Position numbers and translations under genes: made by a program
Assembly (NCBI GenBank): GCA_041392125.1
Contig: JAWKMR010000009.1
Location: 1-64,000, forward strand
DNA: 64,000 nt
Direction of reading: 5' to 3'
From: Halomarinibacterium sp041392125
Lineage (GTDB): Bacteria; Bacteroidota; Bacteroidia; Flavobacteriales; Flavobacteriaceae
Notes under the pieces: generated by a model
What the model was told of the DNA's origin: nothing
Seen by the model: the letters and a program-made list of their open reading frames with translations, nothing else
The model's database searches: none
In this document: piece by piece, positions 1 through 8,900 of the stretch
Position numbering within the stretch: position 1 is the first letter of the stretch
Layout: every line of letters begins with the position of its first letter

Positions 1-2
1 AT

Positions 3-596
3 GTGGTACTGTCTAATAAAGACAAAGCCCAAATGAAACAAGCCTTAGCTAATGTAGACCAGAATGAATTGGCTAATGCAAAGACCTTACAGGATTCTAT
101 GAACCTTATTGTATCCTATAATTTTAAGAAAAATCTGGATACTACCCTAACAACAGAAGGTGCGGACGATGATATTAGTGTTGCTATTGATGAAACTGTG
201 GTGATGATCACTATTTCGGATAAGTTATTATTTAACTCGGGAAGCTATAAAATAAACCCCAAAGCAAATGGCATTTTACAACGCTTGGCAGATGTCATTA
301 ACAGCGAACCTGCTATGGAAGTACTCATTGAAGGTCATACCGATGCACAAACTGTAAAGCCCGGAGCGTATATTAAGGATAACTGGGAGTTAAGTGTAGA
401 ACGATCTACGGCAGTAATTAGAAAACTTCAGGAAGACTTTGGAGTAGATCCTACTAAACTGATTGCCGCCGGAAGAAGTAGCTACCAACCACTTACTGAA
501 AACGAAACCAAAGAAGGGCGTTCTAAAAATAGAAGAACCCGAATTGTTATTTTGCCAAACCTTGATAAATTTTTGGCACTACTTAGCGCAAACTAA
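3..596 (+). CDS. OmpA-family outer membrane protein, C-terminal part (truncated by window edge)
   Basis: This is the C-terminal part of a longer protein; the reading frame runs off the left edge, so the true start is not visible. Roughly residues 70-185 form an OmpA/MotB-like peptidoglycan-binding domain: a beta strand with LLFNSGSYKI, the core IEGHTDAQ, the LSVERSTAVIRKL helix and the closing SKNRRTRIVI strand. The family anchors the outer membrane to peptidoglycan from the periplasm. The preceding visible residues are helical and may be the end of a coiled coil. A clear terminator follows directly. The domain call is firm; the whole-protein architecture is unknown. Confidence 0.88.
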   Translation: MVLSNKDKAQMKQALANVDQNELANAKTLQDSMNLIVSYNFKKNLDTTLTTEGADDDISVAIDETVVMITISDKLLFNSGSYKINPKANGILQRLADVINSEPAMEVLIEGHTDAQTVKPGAYIKDNWELSVERSTAVIRKLQEDFGVDPTKLIAAGRSSYQPLTENETKEGRSKNRRTRIVILPNLDKFLALLSAN

Positions 597-618
597 TCCA
601 TACTTTGCCCGCTTTGTG

Positions 619-644
619 AAACAGCTCTTCGGAGCTGTTTTTTT
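619..644 (+). terminator. Rho-independent terminator after the OmpA-family gene
   Basis: A 9-bp stem (AAACAGCTC / GAGCTGTTT) with a TTCG tetraloop is followed by a T run, about 20 bases after the stop codon. Confidence 0.9.
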
Positions 645-728
645 ATTTCAAAAAACCACAGGGGTTATTTGGTGATTGTAATTTAATTTTTATTTCAGAA
701 GAGAAATAAGCCTCTCTTTTAATCTTCC

Positions 729-1457
729 TTAATTCCCTGAATTCGGAAAACTGGGACGTACTTCAATTTTGCTTGGCAATGTACGCGGATTCATTTTTAG
801 TAAGTCAACCACTATTTGCCCGATATCTTCCTGCTGAATTTTCCAAGCATCCTCTTTTGTAGGGGTACGGCCATTAAACTCTGTCGCTACAGAACCCGGC
901 ATGATGGTTGTTACTTTTATTCCGAAAGGGCGTAAATCTAACATCGCTGCTTGGGTAAAACCAGTTAAACCAAATTTACTGGCATTATAAGCACTACCGC
1001 TGGCAAAAAAATTAGTTCCAGCCAAACTTGAAATGGTCATATAATATCCTTTGGTTTTTTTCAATTCATCTACGGTAGCCTTCAGCGTAAAAAAGGCTCC
1101 AGAGAGATTGGTTTCAATGGTTTCGTTCCATTGTGTAACAGTTAGTTCATGAACCGGAACAAAATAGCCTAAGCCGGCATTAGCGATAACAATATCAATT
1201 TTACCAAACTCTTCTATCACTTGCTTTGTTGCTTCTTTTTGGCTTTCAAAGTTTCGTACATCGGCCTCGATACCAATGGCATACACAGCATCATTTCCAT
1301 GCGCATTTAATGCTACCAGTGCTTCCCGTATGGTGCTTTGACTTCTTCCGGTAATAGCTACATGAACTCCCTCTTTTAGCAAAGCTTCGGCAATTCCGAA
1401 GCCTATTCCTTTGGTGCCGCCCGTAATAAGTGCCACTTTTCCCCGTAAATTTTCCAT
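729..1457 (-). CDS. SDR-family NAD(P)-dependent oxidoreductase
   Basis: A 242-residue classical short-chain dehydrogenase/reductase, the usual family length. It has the cofactor motif TGGTKGIG at residues 12-19, NAG at 93-95, the catalytic serine in TISSL near 143 and YNASK with Tyr157 and Lys161. These residues predict a soluble cytoplasmic enzyme reducing or oxidising a carbonyl/alcohol with NAD(P)H. The family resembles 3-oxoacyl-ACP reductases, but the substrate cannot be read from sequence, and a better FabG candidate lies at 26503-27249. It is divergent from the dipeptidase gene, and the two share a symmetric promoter region. Confidence 0.88.
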   Translation of the reverse strand: MENLRGKVALITGGTKGIGFGIAEALLKEGVHVAITGRSQSTIREALVALNAHGNDAVYAIGIEADVRNFESQKEATKQVIEEFGKIDIVIANAGLGYFVPVHELTVTQWNETIETNLSGAFFTLKATVDELKKTKGYYMTISSLAGTNFFASGSAYNASKFGLTGFTQAAMLDLRPFGIKVTTIMPGSVATEFNGRTPTKEDAWKIQQEDIGQIVVDLLKMNPRTLPSKIEVRPSFPNSGN

Positions 1458-1471
1458 AGGTTATTTTTTTT

Positions 1472-1479
1472 CAAAGATA
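1472..1479 (-). promoter_or_regulatory. -7 promoter box of the SDR gene
   Basis: TATCTTTG on the minus strand matches the Bacteroidetes TAnnTTTG box and lies 14 bases upstream of the SDR start codon. It is the mirror image of the box at 1483-1490. Confidence 0.7.
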
Positions 1480-1482
1480 ATG

Positions 1483-1490
1483 TATCTTTG
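1483..1490 (+). promoter_or_regulatory. -7 promoter box of the dipeptidase gene
   Basis: TATCTTTG matches TAnnTTTG, 24 bases upstream of the chosen ATG at 1515. An in-frame TTG at 1488 lies inside this box, so it cannot be the start of a transcript made from it. Confidence 0.72.
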
Positions 1491-1514
1491 AGTATTATAG
1501 CTGTATCTAACAAA

Positions 1515-2120
1515 ATGAAAGTTTGGCTTTTTAGTCTTTGGTTTTTCTATCTAGCGTTCCCTTGCCCCGGTCAAAATTCGTTGGTGGATATTCTATCTTT
1601 ACCCTCTTCATTCGATTTTGAAATACGCTATGCAACTCCCCAAAATTTTATGGGGGAAACGTTATATCCTTGTGCCAAATGCCTATTGCAAGCCGAAGTT
1701 GCTAAAGCATTAAACGAAGCGAACGAATATTTTTGTGAGAAGGGTTATAAAATAAAAATTTACGATTGTTATCGTCCTTTAGATATTCAAAAAATGATGT
1801 GGAAAAAAGTCCCTAATTCGGCTTATGTTGGGAACCCTTATGGCGTTGGCTCTATCCACAATAGAGCCGCAGCAGTAGATATTACTTTGGTAACTGAAGA
1901 AGGCTGCTATGTAGACATGGGTAGCGATTATGATTTTTTTGGAAAAGCAGCACATATTGATAATTTCAATTTTTCGGAAGAAATTCTGAATCATCGCAAG
2001 TTACTTTTTGAAGGAATGAAAAAGTTTGGTTTTCAGCCGATACGTACCGAATGGTGGCATTTCAGTTTTCAGAAAAACTACCACTTCCCTATTTTAAACG
2101 AGCCGCTTCCCTGTGATTAA
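1515..2120 (+). CDS. D-alanyl-D-alanine dipeptidase, VanX/DdpX type (peptidase M15D)
   Basis: A 201-residue exported zinc dipeptidase. In this family the substrate is D-Ala-D-Ala, so the likely job is peptidoglycan precursor turnover or recycling in the periplasm; nothing nearby suggests glycopeptide resistance. A hydrophobic N-terminal segment (residues 3-20) looks like a signal peptide. Expected zinc ligands are His115 and Asp122 in SIHNRAAAVD and His182 in EWWHF; Glu179 is the catalytic base and Arg87 (YRPLD) matches the VanX substrate-stabilising arginine. The family's SxHxxGxAxD motif has Ala in place of Gly. The ATG at 1515 was preferred to an upstream TTG that lies within the promoter box. 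Confidence 0.85.
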   Translation: MKVWLFSLWFFYLAFPCPGQNSLVDILSLPSSFDFEIRYATPQNFMGETLYPCAKCLLQAEVAKALNEANEYFCEKGYKIKIYDCYRPLDIQKMMWKKVPNSAYVGNPYGVGSIHNRAAAVDITLVTEEGCYVDMGSDYDFFGKAAHIDNFNFSEEILNHRKLLFEGMKKFGFQPIRTEWWHFSFQKNYHFPILNEPLPCD

Positions 2121-2157
2121 AAAAGCGTTAAAATACTATGGCGGTGGCAACAATGTG

Positions 2158-2165
2158 TATCTTTG
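2158..2165 (+). promoter_or_regulatory. -7 promoter box of the DUF3817-mscS operon
   Basis: TATCTTTG lies 15 bases upstream of the ATG at 2181. A possible in-frame TTG start at 2163 falls inside the box and was rejected. Confidence 0.7.
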
Positions 2166-2180
2166 CAGAAATTTTTGAAA

Positions 2181-2465
2181 ATGGATATTTCAATCCCCCA
2201 ATTTAAACTCATAAGTACGCTTGAAGCAATCTCATTTTTACTTCTTTTAGGTGTTGCTATGCCTCTAAAATATTTTTGGGATTTTCCGCAAATGGTTTCT
2301 GTAGTTGGAATGCTGCACGGGGTTCTTTTTATTATCTATCTGGTAGCAGCCTTTTTTATGAAAGAAAAACTGAATTGGCCTGCAAGTACATTTGGTGTGG
2401 TTATTTTATGCTCTGTTCTTCCCTTTGGACCATTTTATGTAGAAAGAAAATATTTAAATGAATAA
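2181..2465 (+). CDS. DUF3817 family small membrane protein
   Basis: A 94-residue integral membrane protein with three hydrophobic segments. The start FKLISTLEAISFLLLLGVAMPLK-type helix and the central GMLHGVLFIIY segment are typical of DUF3817. No biochemical function is established for the family. Its end overlaps the start of the mechanosensitive channel gene by 8 bases, so the two are translationally coupled and may act in the same membrane process. Confidence 0.8.
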   Translation: MDISIPQFKLISTLEAISFLLLLGVAMPLKYFWDFPQMVSVVGMLHGVLFIIYLVAAFFMKEKLNWPASTFGVVILCSVLPFGPFYVERKYLNE

Positions 2466-3726
2466 GAAAGAGATACTTTATTATGCCAATATGCTGAGGG
2501 ATTACCTTTATGAACAAGGCATGACAGACTTTTGGTCAACACTTATCAATACTATTGTTGTTGCCCTTGTTGGACTAATCATTATAGTTATTCTCGACTA
2601 TATTACCCGCACTATTATTGTACAAGTTTTTAAAACCTTTAGCAATAAAACCAAAACTACTTTTGATGATTTTCTGGTAAAAAGTAATTTTCCACGGTTT
2701 GTGGCACATCTTGCCCCTTGGTTTTTATTGTGGTACCTTATTCCTATTGTTTTTAATGAATACCCAAAAACCCAAAGATTAACCTTAACAATAGCGAAAA
2801 TAATTCTAGTTATTCTTTCAGTATATATTTTCAGAAGTATTTTAAGGACTACAAAAAACTATTTAAGAGAAAGCAACGAAAACTTTAATGATAAACCACT
2901 GGAAAGTTATCAGCAAGTTTTGATGATTTTTGCATGGGGAGGAGCTATTTTCTTTATTATCAATTTTATTACCGGATTTAGCATAGAAAGCTTAGCTTCC
3001 TTAGGGGCTGCGTCGGCAGTGTTGCTGCTCATATTTAGAGACACCATTTTAGGTTTTGTGGCGAGCATTCAGGTTTCGGTAAATGACATTGTACGAATTG
3101 GCGACTGGATTACATTCAGTAAGTATGGAGCCGATGGTTATGTTACTGAAATAAATTTGGCTACAGTTCGTGTTCAAAACTTCGACAATACCTATACCAC
3201 GATCCCTACCTATAGCTTAATTGCCGATTCCTTTCAGAATTGGAGGGGCATGCAAGAATCGGAAGGCAGACGCATCAAAAGAGCCCTCTTCATAAAACAA
3301 AATTCGGTGAAGTTTCTTTCTTCTGAAGATATTGAACGTCTTGAAAAAATTGAACTTATTAAGCCCTATTTAGAACATCGTGAAAAAGATGTTGCTCGCT
3401 ATAACACAACCCATGAAGTTGATAAATCGCTACTTATTAACGGAAGAAATCAAACTAATCTGGGTGTTTTCAGAAAATATGCCGATGCTTTTTTACACGA
3501 AAATCCTGCTATTAACAAAGAATTATTTTTAATGGTGCGCCATTTGGCCCCAACCGATAGAGGAATTCCTGTTGAAATTTTCTGTTTTAGCCACGATAAA
3601 CGTTGGGAAAATTACGAGCATATACAAGCCGATATTTTTGACCATCTCATTGCAGCTATCCCCTATTTTGGCTTGGAGTTGTTCGAAATTCCCTCTGGGA
3701 AAGATGTGGAGGGATTAAAAGTTTAA
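2458..3726 (+). CDS. Mechanosensitive ion channel, MscS superfamily (YbdG-like)
   Basis: A 422-residue inner-membrane channel. About five hydrophobic segments lie in residues 25-190, ending in the Ala/Gly-rich pore helix around SLASLGAASAVLLLIFRD. The MscS beta domain follows (VNDIVRIGDWITF, about 205-220), then a cytoplasmic domain. The stretch SFQNWRGMQESEGRRIKRA is characteristic of the YbdG subgroup, which in E. coli is a miniconductance channel releasing solutes on osmotic downshock. Gating behaviour here is inferred. It starts inside the DUF3817 gene, and its stop overlaps the stop of the convergent thioesterase by a few bases. Confidence 0.92.
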   Translation: MNKKEILYYANMLRDYLYEQGMTDFWSTLINTIVVALVGLIIIVILDYITRTIIVQVFKTFSNKTKTTFDDFLVKSNFPRFVAHLAPWFLLWYLIPIVFNEYPKTQRLTLTIAKIILVILSVYIFRSILRTTKNYLRESNENFNDKPLESYQQVLMIFAWGGAIFFIINFITGFSIESLASLGAASAVLLLIFRDTILGFVASIQVSVNDIVRIGDWITFSKYGADGYVTEINLATVRVQNFDNTYTTIPTYSLIADSFQNWRGMQESEGRRIKRALFIKQNSVKFLSSEDIERLEKIELIKPYLEHREKDVARYNTTHEVDKSLLINGRNQTNLGVFRKYADAFLHENPAINKELFLMVRHLAPTDRGIPVEIFCFSHDKRWENYEHIQADIFDHLIAAIPYFGLELFEIPSGKDVEGLKV

Positions 3727-4133
3727 TCTTCATCCTCCGCCTCGGCTTTGTTAAGCCGATCTTTTACATACTCTATTTTTGTTTTTCCATGTGGAGAGGG
3801 ATTTCCATTTTTATCGAGATTTACCATGATAATTTTATCGATGGTAATAATGGTTTCATGCGTCATTTTGTTTCTTACTTCGCAACTTAGTGTAATAGAT
3901 GTCTTTCCAAAATTAGTAACGGTTATTCCTATCTCCACAATGTCTCCTTTTTGGGCAGAGCTTTTAAAATTTATTTCACTCATAAACTTAGTCACAATAC
4001 CCGGATTCTCTAATTGAATAATTGTGTACATAGCCGCTTCTTCATCAATCCATTCCAGTAAACGCCCTCCAAATAACGTTCCGTTAGGATTTAAATCTTC
4101 GGGTTTTACCCATTTTCTTGTATGAAATTTCAT
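3723..4133 (-). CDS. Acyl-CoA thioesterase, hotdog fold (YciA/BFIT-like)
   Basis: A 136-residue single hotdog domain. The signature NPNGTLFGGRLLEWIDEEAAM (residues 15-35) carries the Asn and Asp that act in YciA-type acyl-CoA hydrolases, followed by the sheet strands KGDIVEIGITVTNFGKTSI. It should hydrolyse cytosolic acyl-CoA thioesters; chain preference is not visible. The C-terminus is short and charged. The start codon overlaps the stop of the upstream DUF72 gene (TAATG), so the pair is one operon. The 3' end overlaps the convergent channel gene. Confidence 0.88.
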   Translation of the reverse strand: MKFHTRKWVKPEDLNPNGTLFGGRLLEWIDEEAAMYTIIQLENPGIVTKFMSEINFKSSAQKGDIVEIGITVTNFGKTSITLSCEVRNKMTHETIITIDKIIMVNLDKNGNPSPHGKTKIEYVKDRLNKAEAEDED

Positions 4134-5020
4134 TAGAATAAAGTATTGGGGTTATCCATTTTAGGAATCTGTAAATCCAAGCTAAATCGTTCGTTCATTT
4201 TTTTTATAAAATGTGCCGAAAGCAATGGTGAAGCCTTTTCCACATTTTGATGTACAAAAAAATAAATGTTTTGTAATCCAAGTGAGACCCACTCTTCCAG
4301 CCTATCTACCCAAGCATCCAAACGGTCATAATCGGTGGGATGATTGGCACCATTATAACGTATAAAAGCGGTAGGCGTTGTCATTCTCATATGTAGCAAA
4401 TCTCTTCTTCCTGCGGTATCGACAATGACATTGGTAATTTGGTGCTTTTCTAATATACTATACAATTCATTTGCAACAGATTCATCATTAAACCATTGCG
4501 TATGTCTAAATTCAATCGCAGGTTTAATGTCTTTGGGTAACATTCTGAAAAAAGGTTCTATTCGATCTATATTTTTAGGTCCAAAATTATCGGGGAGTTG
4601 GACAAAGGGCATTTCCAGCTTTTCCTTCAAATTGGAAGCTTGCAGTAAATATTCTTGTAAAATTTCTTCGCAGTTTGCCAAACGTTTTATATGACTAATG
4701 CCCTGAAAGAATTTTGGAAAAAACCGAAAATCCGGAGGAGTCTTTTCATACCACCCCGCAAAGGTTTCGGCAGGAAAAATTCTGTAAAAAGTGGCATTCA
4801 ATTCAATGGAATTAAACTGGGTGCTGTAGTAGGCCAGTTCATCTTTAGTTCCACGAGGATAAAATCCTTTTAAATCAGTTCTATTCCATTTGGCACAACC
4901 CACATATACCTGCAGCGGTTGGTTCTTTTTTGTTTTATTCAAATACCCTTTGGTATCCGGATGATCCGGAGGTAGTACAAAGTCAATTTTAGAGGGATCA
5001 TCTACTTTCCCGAAATCCAT
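4133..5020 (-). CDS. DUF72 domain protein (YecE-like)
   Basis: A 295-residue protein matching DUF72, a TIM-barrel-like family of unknown activity. Visible family signatures are VYVGCAKWNRTDLKGFYP near residue 38, the FNSIELNATFYRIF segment, the FRFFPKFFQGISH block, and IEFRHTQWF in the second half. It is cytoplasmic, with no signal peptide. Coupling to a thioesterase by an overlapping stop/start is the only functional hint. The family call is firm; the function is unknown. Confidence 0.88.
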   Translation of the reverse strand: MDFGKVDDPSKIDFVLPPDHPDTKGYLNKTKKNQPLQVYVGCAKWNRTDLKGFYPRGTKDELAYYSTQFNSIELNATFYRIFPAETFAGWYEKTPPDFRFFPKFFQGISHIKRLANCEEILQEYLLQASNLKEKLEMPFVQLPDNFGPKNIDRIEPFFRMLPKDIKPAIEFRHTQWFNDESVANELYSILEKHQITNVIVDTAGRRDLLHMRMTTPTAFIRYNGANHPTDYDRLDAWVDRLEEWVSLGLQNIYFFVHQNVEKASPLLSAHFIKKMNERFSLDLQIPKMDNPNTLF

Positions 5021-5137
5021 AAAAGTTTTTTTTAAAGATACCTTTTTTGAAACCTATTTTCAAAGAAAAATTAGGAATCCTGTAACAAATATTCACTTAC
5101 AGATACTTATTTTTACAATATCATTAAACTAAAATCT

Positions 5138-5917
5138 ATGAAAAAAATTCAATTTTGGGTTCTTACGCTCCTATTAGCAATAACCAGTGCTTTTTCTCAT
5201 GCGCAAACAGCCGATGAGATTATCAATAATTATTTTGAAAATACCGGCGGACTTGACCAATGGAAATCCATAAAAGCCATCAAGTTTGAAGGGAACATTA
5301 ATATTCAAGGTATGGAAATTCCTATTGAAATGATTCAAACCACCGATGGTCTAACCATGGCAAAAGCCAATTTTCAAGGACAGAATTTTTATCAAAACGT
5401 CTACGATGGAGAAACGCTTTGGTCCACAAACCAAATGACCATGCAGGCTGAAAAAAGCGATACCGAATCCACTGAAAATTTTAAAAATGACCTCAATGAC
5501 TTCCCCGATGCCTTTATTGATTATAAAGCAAAGGGATATACTGTTGAGTTGATTGGGACCGAAACTATTGAAGGGACTGAAACCTATAAAATAAAATTGG
5601 TAAAAGAACCTATTATGGTTGATGGAAAAGAAGAACAGGATATTTCATTTCATTATTTTGATAAAGAAAATTTTGTTCCCATTGTAGTAGAAAAAGAAAT
5701 TAAATCTGGGCCAGCTGCAGGAATGGTGGGACAAACCACACTAAGTGATTACCAAGAAGTAGATGGGCTTTACTTCCCTTATTCCATTATGGAAGGAGTC
5801 AAAGGACAACCCGGAGGGCAACAAATTACAATAACCAAGGTGACCATTAATATGGAAATAGACAATGCTATCTTTAAATTTCCTGTAACTGAAGGTGCTT
5901 CGGAAGAAAAAAAATAA
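5138..5917 (+). CDS. Exported LolA-like / outer-membrane lipoprotein-sorting-like protein
   Basis: A 259-residue protein with a clear signal peptide ending at HAQ (residue 23). The mature part opens with TADEIINNYFENTGGLDQWKSIKAIKFEG, the start common to a family of Bacteroidetes proteins with a LolA/LolB-like half-barrel fold. The body alternates beta strands with polar loops and ends in a Glu/Lys-rich tail. Such proteins are periplasmic and may bind lipid or lipoprotein, but no substrate is known here. A terminator follows, so it is probably monocistronic. An ACTTACAGATA element precedes it near 5095. Confidence 0.7.
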   Translation: MKKIQFWVLTLLLAITSAFSHAQTADEIINNYFENTGGLDQWKSIKAIKFEGNINIQGMEIPIEMIQTTDGLTMAKANFQGQNFYQNVYDGETLWSTNQMTMQAEKSDTESTENFKNDLNDFPDAFIDYKAKGYTVELIGTETIEGTETYKIKLVKEPIMVDGKEEQDISFHYFDKENFVPIVVEKEIKSGPAAGMVGQTTLSDYQEVDGLYFPYSIMEGVKGQPGGQQITITKVTINMEIDNAIFKFPVTEGASEEKK

Positions 5918-5935
5918 ACCAAACTACATTTTATG

Positions 5936-5963
5936 AAATCCCTGCTTGACAGGGATTTTTTTT
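5936..5963 (+). terminator. Rho-independent terminator
   Basis: AAATCCCTG / CAGGGATTT, a 9-bp stem with a 5-base loop and eight T's, lies between the LolA-like gene and the BNR-repeat gene. Confidence 0.92.
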
Positions 5964-5981
5964 AACAAAAAAAACAACCTT

Positions 5982-8900
5982 ATGAAAAACATTTTAATTG
6001 CTGCATTAACATTGGCTTTTTTCATTTCTGATGGCTTTTCACAAGAAATTATATTAAAAGGAAAAGAACTTTTTGGTGATTTACAAGCACGGCAAATTGG
6101 CCCTGCCCTTATGAGTGGTCGTATTAATGACATAGAAATGCACCCTACCAATTCCCGAATTATTTACATTGGTGCTGCCGGTGGAGGCGTTTGGAAGTCG
6201 ATAGATGGTGGTGCTACTTTTTCTCCCATTTTTGACGACTATGTGCAATCGATCGGGGTGGTAACCTTAGACCCAAAAGATCCGGACAATACTATTTGGG
6301 TAGGTACGGGAGAAACCTGGACCCGTAACTCGGTATCCATTGGTAATGGACTTTATAAATCTAATGATGGCGGTAGCACATGGAAAGAAATAACGGGATT
6401 CAAAAATAGTGAACGTATTGCCTCCATAGTCATTAATCCCCAAAATACCAATGAAATTTACGTGGGGGTTTTAGGTGCTTTATGGAGTGATAGTGACGTG
6501 CGTGGGGTATATAAATCTACCGATGGAGGAAACAGTTGGGCTAAAGTTTTGTACATCAATCCGGCAACCGGAGCCAGTGATGTAATTATTGACCCCAATA
6601 ACCCGAATATTCTCTATGCTTCAATGTGGGAATTCCGAAGGACCGCCTGGAGTTTTAATTCAGGTGGTATAAATAGTGGCATCTATAAATCTACAGACTC
6701 CGGAAAAACATGGAATAAAATTAAAAACGGTCTTCCGGAGGGAACACTAGGAAGAATAGGTATTGCACTGGCTCCCAGTGATAGCACTGTTTTATATGCC
6801 GTTATAGAAACCGGTGAAAAATCAACCAACGGCTTATGGCGATCTAATAACTCCGGAGTTACTTGGCAACATTTAAATAATGACTTTGGATTAACGGTAC
6901 GTCCTTTTTATTTTTCTCGCATTTCTATTGACCCCCGAAATCCGGATATTATTGTAAAAGGAGGATTAAGTGGTTCTATTAGTAGGGATGGGGGTAAAAC
7001 CTTTAAGGATTTAGGAAATATGCACAGTGATATCCATGACATTACGTTCCACAATTCGGAAAGTGATATCATGTATTGTGCTACCGATGGTGGTTTTTAT
7101 CGTTCGTGGAATGGAGGTACTACCTTCGAAATTTGTGAAAATTTACCCCTCTCACAATTCTATCAAATAAGTGTGGATAATGAAACCCCATATAATATTT
7201 ATGGAGGTCTTCAAGATAATGGGAGTTGGTATGGTCCCTCTTCTTCTCCTGGCGGAATTGAAGCCAGAGATTGGAATAGTGTGGGCTATGGCGATGGTTT
7301 CAGAGTATTGAAACATCCTACTAAAAATATCATTTATTCAGAAATGCAAGGAGCCGATAATGTATGGCGTTACGACGTAGATAAAAACAAAACCAAAACC
7401 ATACAGCCTCTGGAAGAAACGGGGAAACCCAAGCTACGCTTTAACTGGAATGCTCCTATGGCTATTAGTAACCATCAACCGGATCGGTTTTATATGGGAA
7501 GCCAATTCCTCCATAAAAGTGATGATATGGGAGATACCTGGGCCATTATTTCTCCCGATTTAACCACCAACGACCCTAATAAGCAAAATCAAGTGGCCTC
7601 CGGAGGCTTATCGATGGATAATAGTGGTGCCGAAAACCATACTACTATTTTTACCATTGCTGAATCTCCATTGGATGAAAATATTATTTGGGTAGGAACC
7701 GACGATGGTAATGTACAAGTAACTTTCAATGGTGGAAAAACTTGGACAAATGTTACCCCTAATTTAACCGGAATACCCTCGAACACGTGGGTCTACCATA
7801 TTGAAGCCAGCGTTCATGGAAAAGGAACTGCCTATGCGGTTTTTGATGGTCACACACGTGGCGATTTTAAACCTTACGCTTTAAAGACAACCGATTTTGG
7901 AAAGACATGGACCTCTATTATTTCTGAAGATATTGAAACCAATGCATTTGTTCGAAACATTCAGGAAGATTACGTAAATAAAGATTTATTGTTTTTGGGA
8001 ACCGAATTGGGTCTTTACGTAACCATTGACGGAGGAAAAAACTGGTCAAAATTTACCAATAATATGCCGTCGGTTGCCGTTCATTTTATAGACCTTCAAA
8101 AAGCCACTAACGATTTGGTTATGGGAACTCATGGGCGTGGCGTCATTATACTTGACGATATTAGTCCCTTGCGTCAATTAAATCAGGAAACCCTGTTAAA
8201 AGATGTTGCTTTTTTTGAAACAAAACCCTTCACCATGATTGAGCAAAGTGGATTTTCAGGAAATTTTGGGGGTGAAACCCAATTTGTGGGCCCTAATCGG
8301 TCTACTGCAGCCCGAATAAGTTATTATTTAAAGAAGCGGCATACTTTCGGAAAAATGGAATTGGAAATACAGGACATGCAGGGTAATAAAGTGACTTCTT
8401 TGTCTCCCGGAAAATCGAAAGGAATTAACGTTGTTACCTGGAACTTCAATTCGGCAGCACCTAAAATGGCTGAAGCAAAAACATTATCTTTTGCCGGTTT
8501 TACTCCAAAACGTGTTCCTGCAGGAAAATATAAAGTGGTTTTAACCAAAGGAAAAGAAACCTACGAGCAAGTGATTGAGTTAAACTATGATGAAACTTCC
8601 CTAGCTACGTTGGAAGAACGCAAAGAACAAGAGGCATTAACGAACACGCTTTTTACCATGGTGGAAGATTTGGCATTTATGGTTCACGAACTGGGTGAAA
8701 CCCAAAAAACAGCCCAATGGGTTGTAGAGAATAACCCAAAAGGCAAAAAAGATGCTCAGAAGTTGTACGATGCCCTTGAAGTGCTTCGGAAAGAATTGGT
8801 TATTACTACGGGCGACAATTATGTAGCTTCAGCAGAGCCGGAATTGCGCGAAAAAATGGGTGAATTATATGCGAATGTGGCCTCCAGTTACGATCAAGTT

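Noticed and set aside
463..675. A 70-codon plus-strand frame across the OmpA gene end
   Set aside because: It is out of frame with the OmpA domain and runs through the terminator, with no initiation signal.
1488..1490. TTG as start of the VanX-type dipeptidase
   Set aside because: The codon is part of the -7 box TATCTTTG, and the ATG at 1515 gives a proper signal peptide.
1515..2120. Glycopeptide (vancomycin) resistance cluster
   Set aside because: Only the VanX-type dipeptidase is present, with no VanH, VanA or VanRS genes; a housekeeping dipeptidase role is simpler.
2163..2165. TTG as start of the DUF3817 gene
   Set aside because: It lies inside the -7 box; the ATG at 2181 follows at normal distance.
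5946..5948. TTG as start of the BNR-repeat protein
   Set aside because: It lies in the loop of the preceding terminator; the ATG at 5982 starts the signal peptide.
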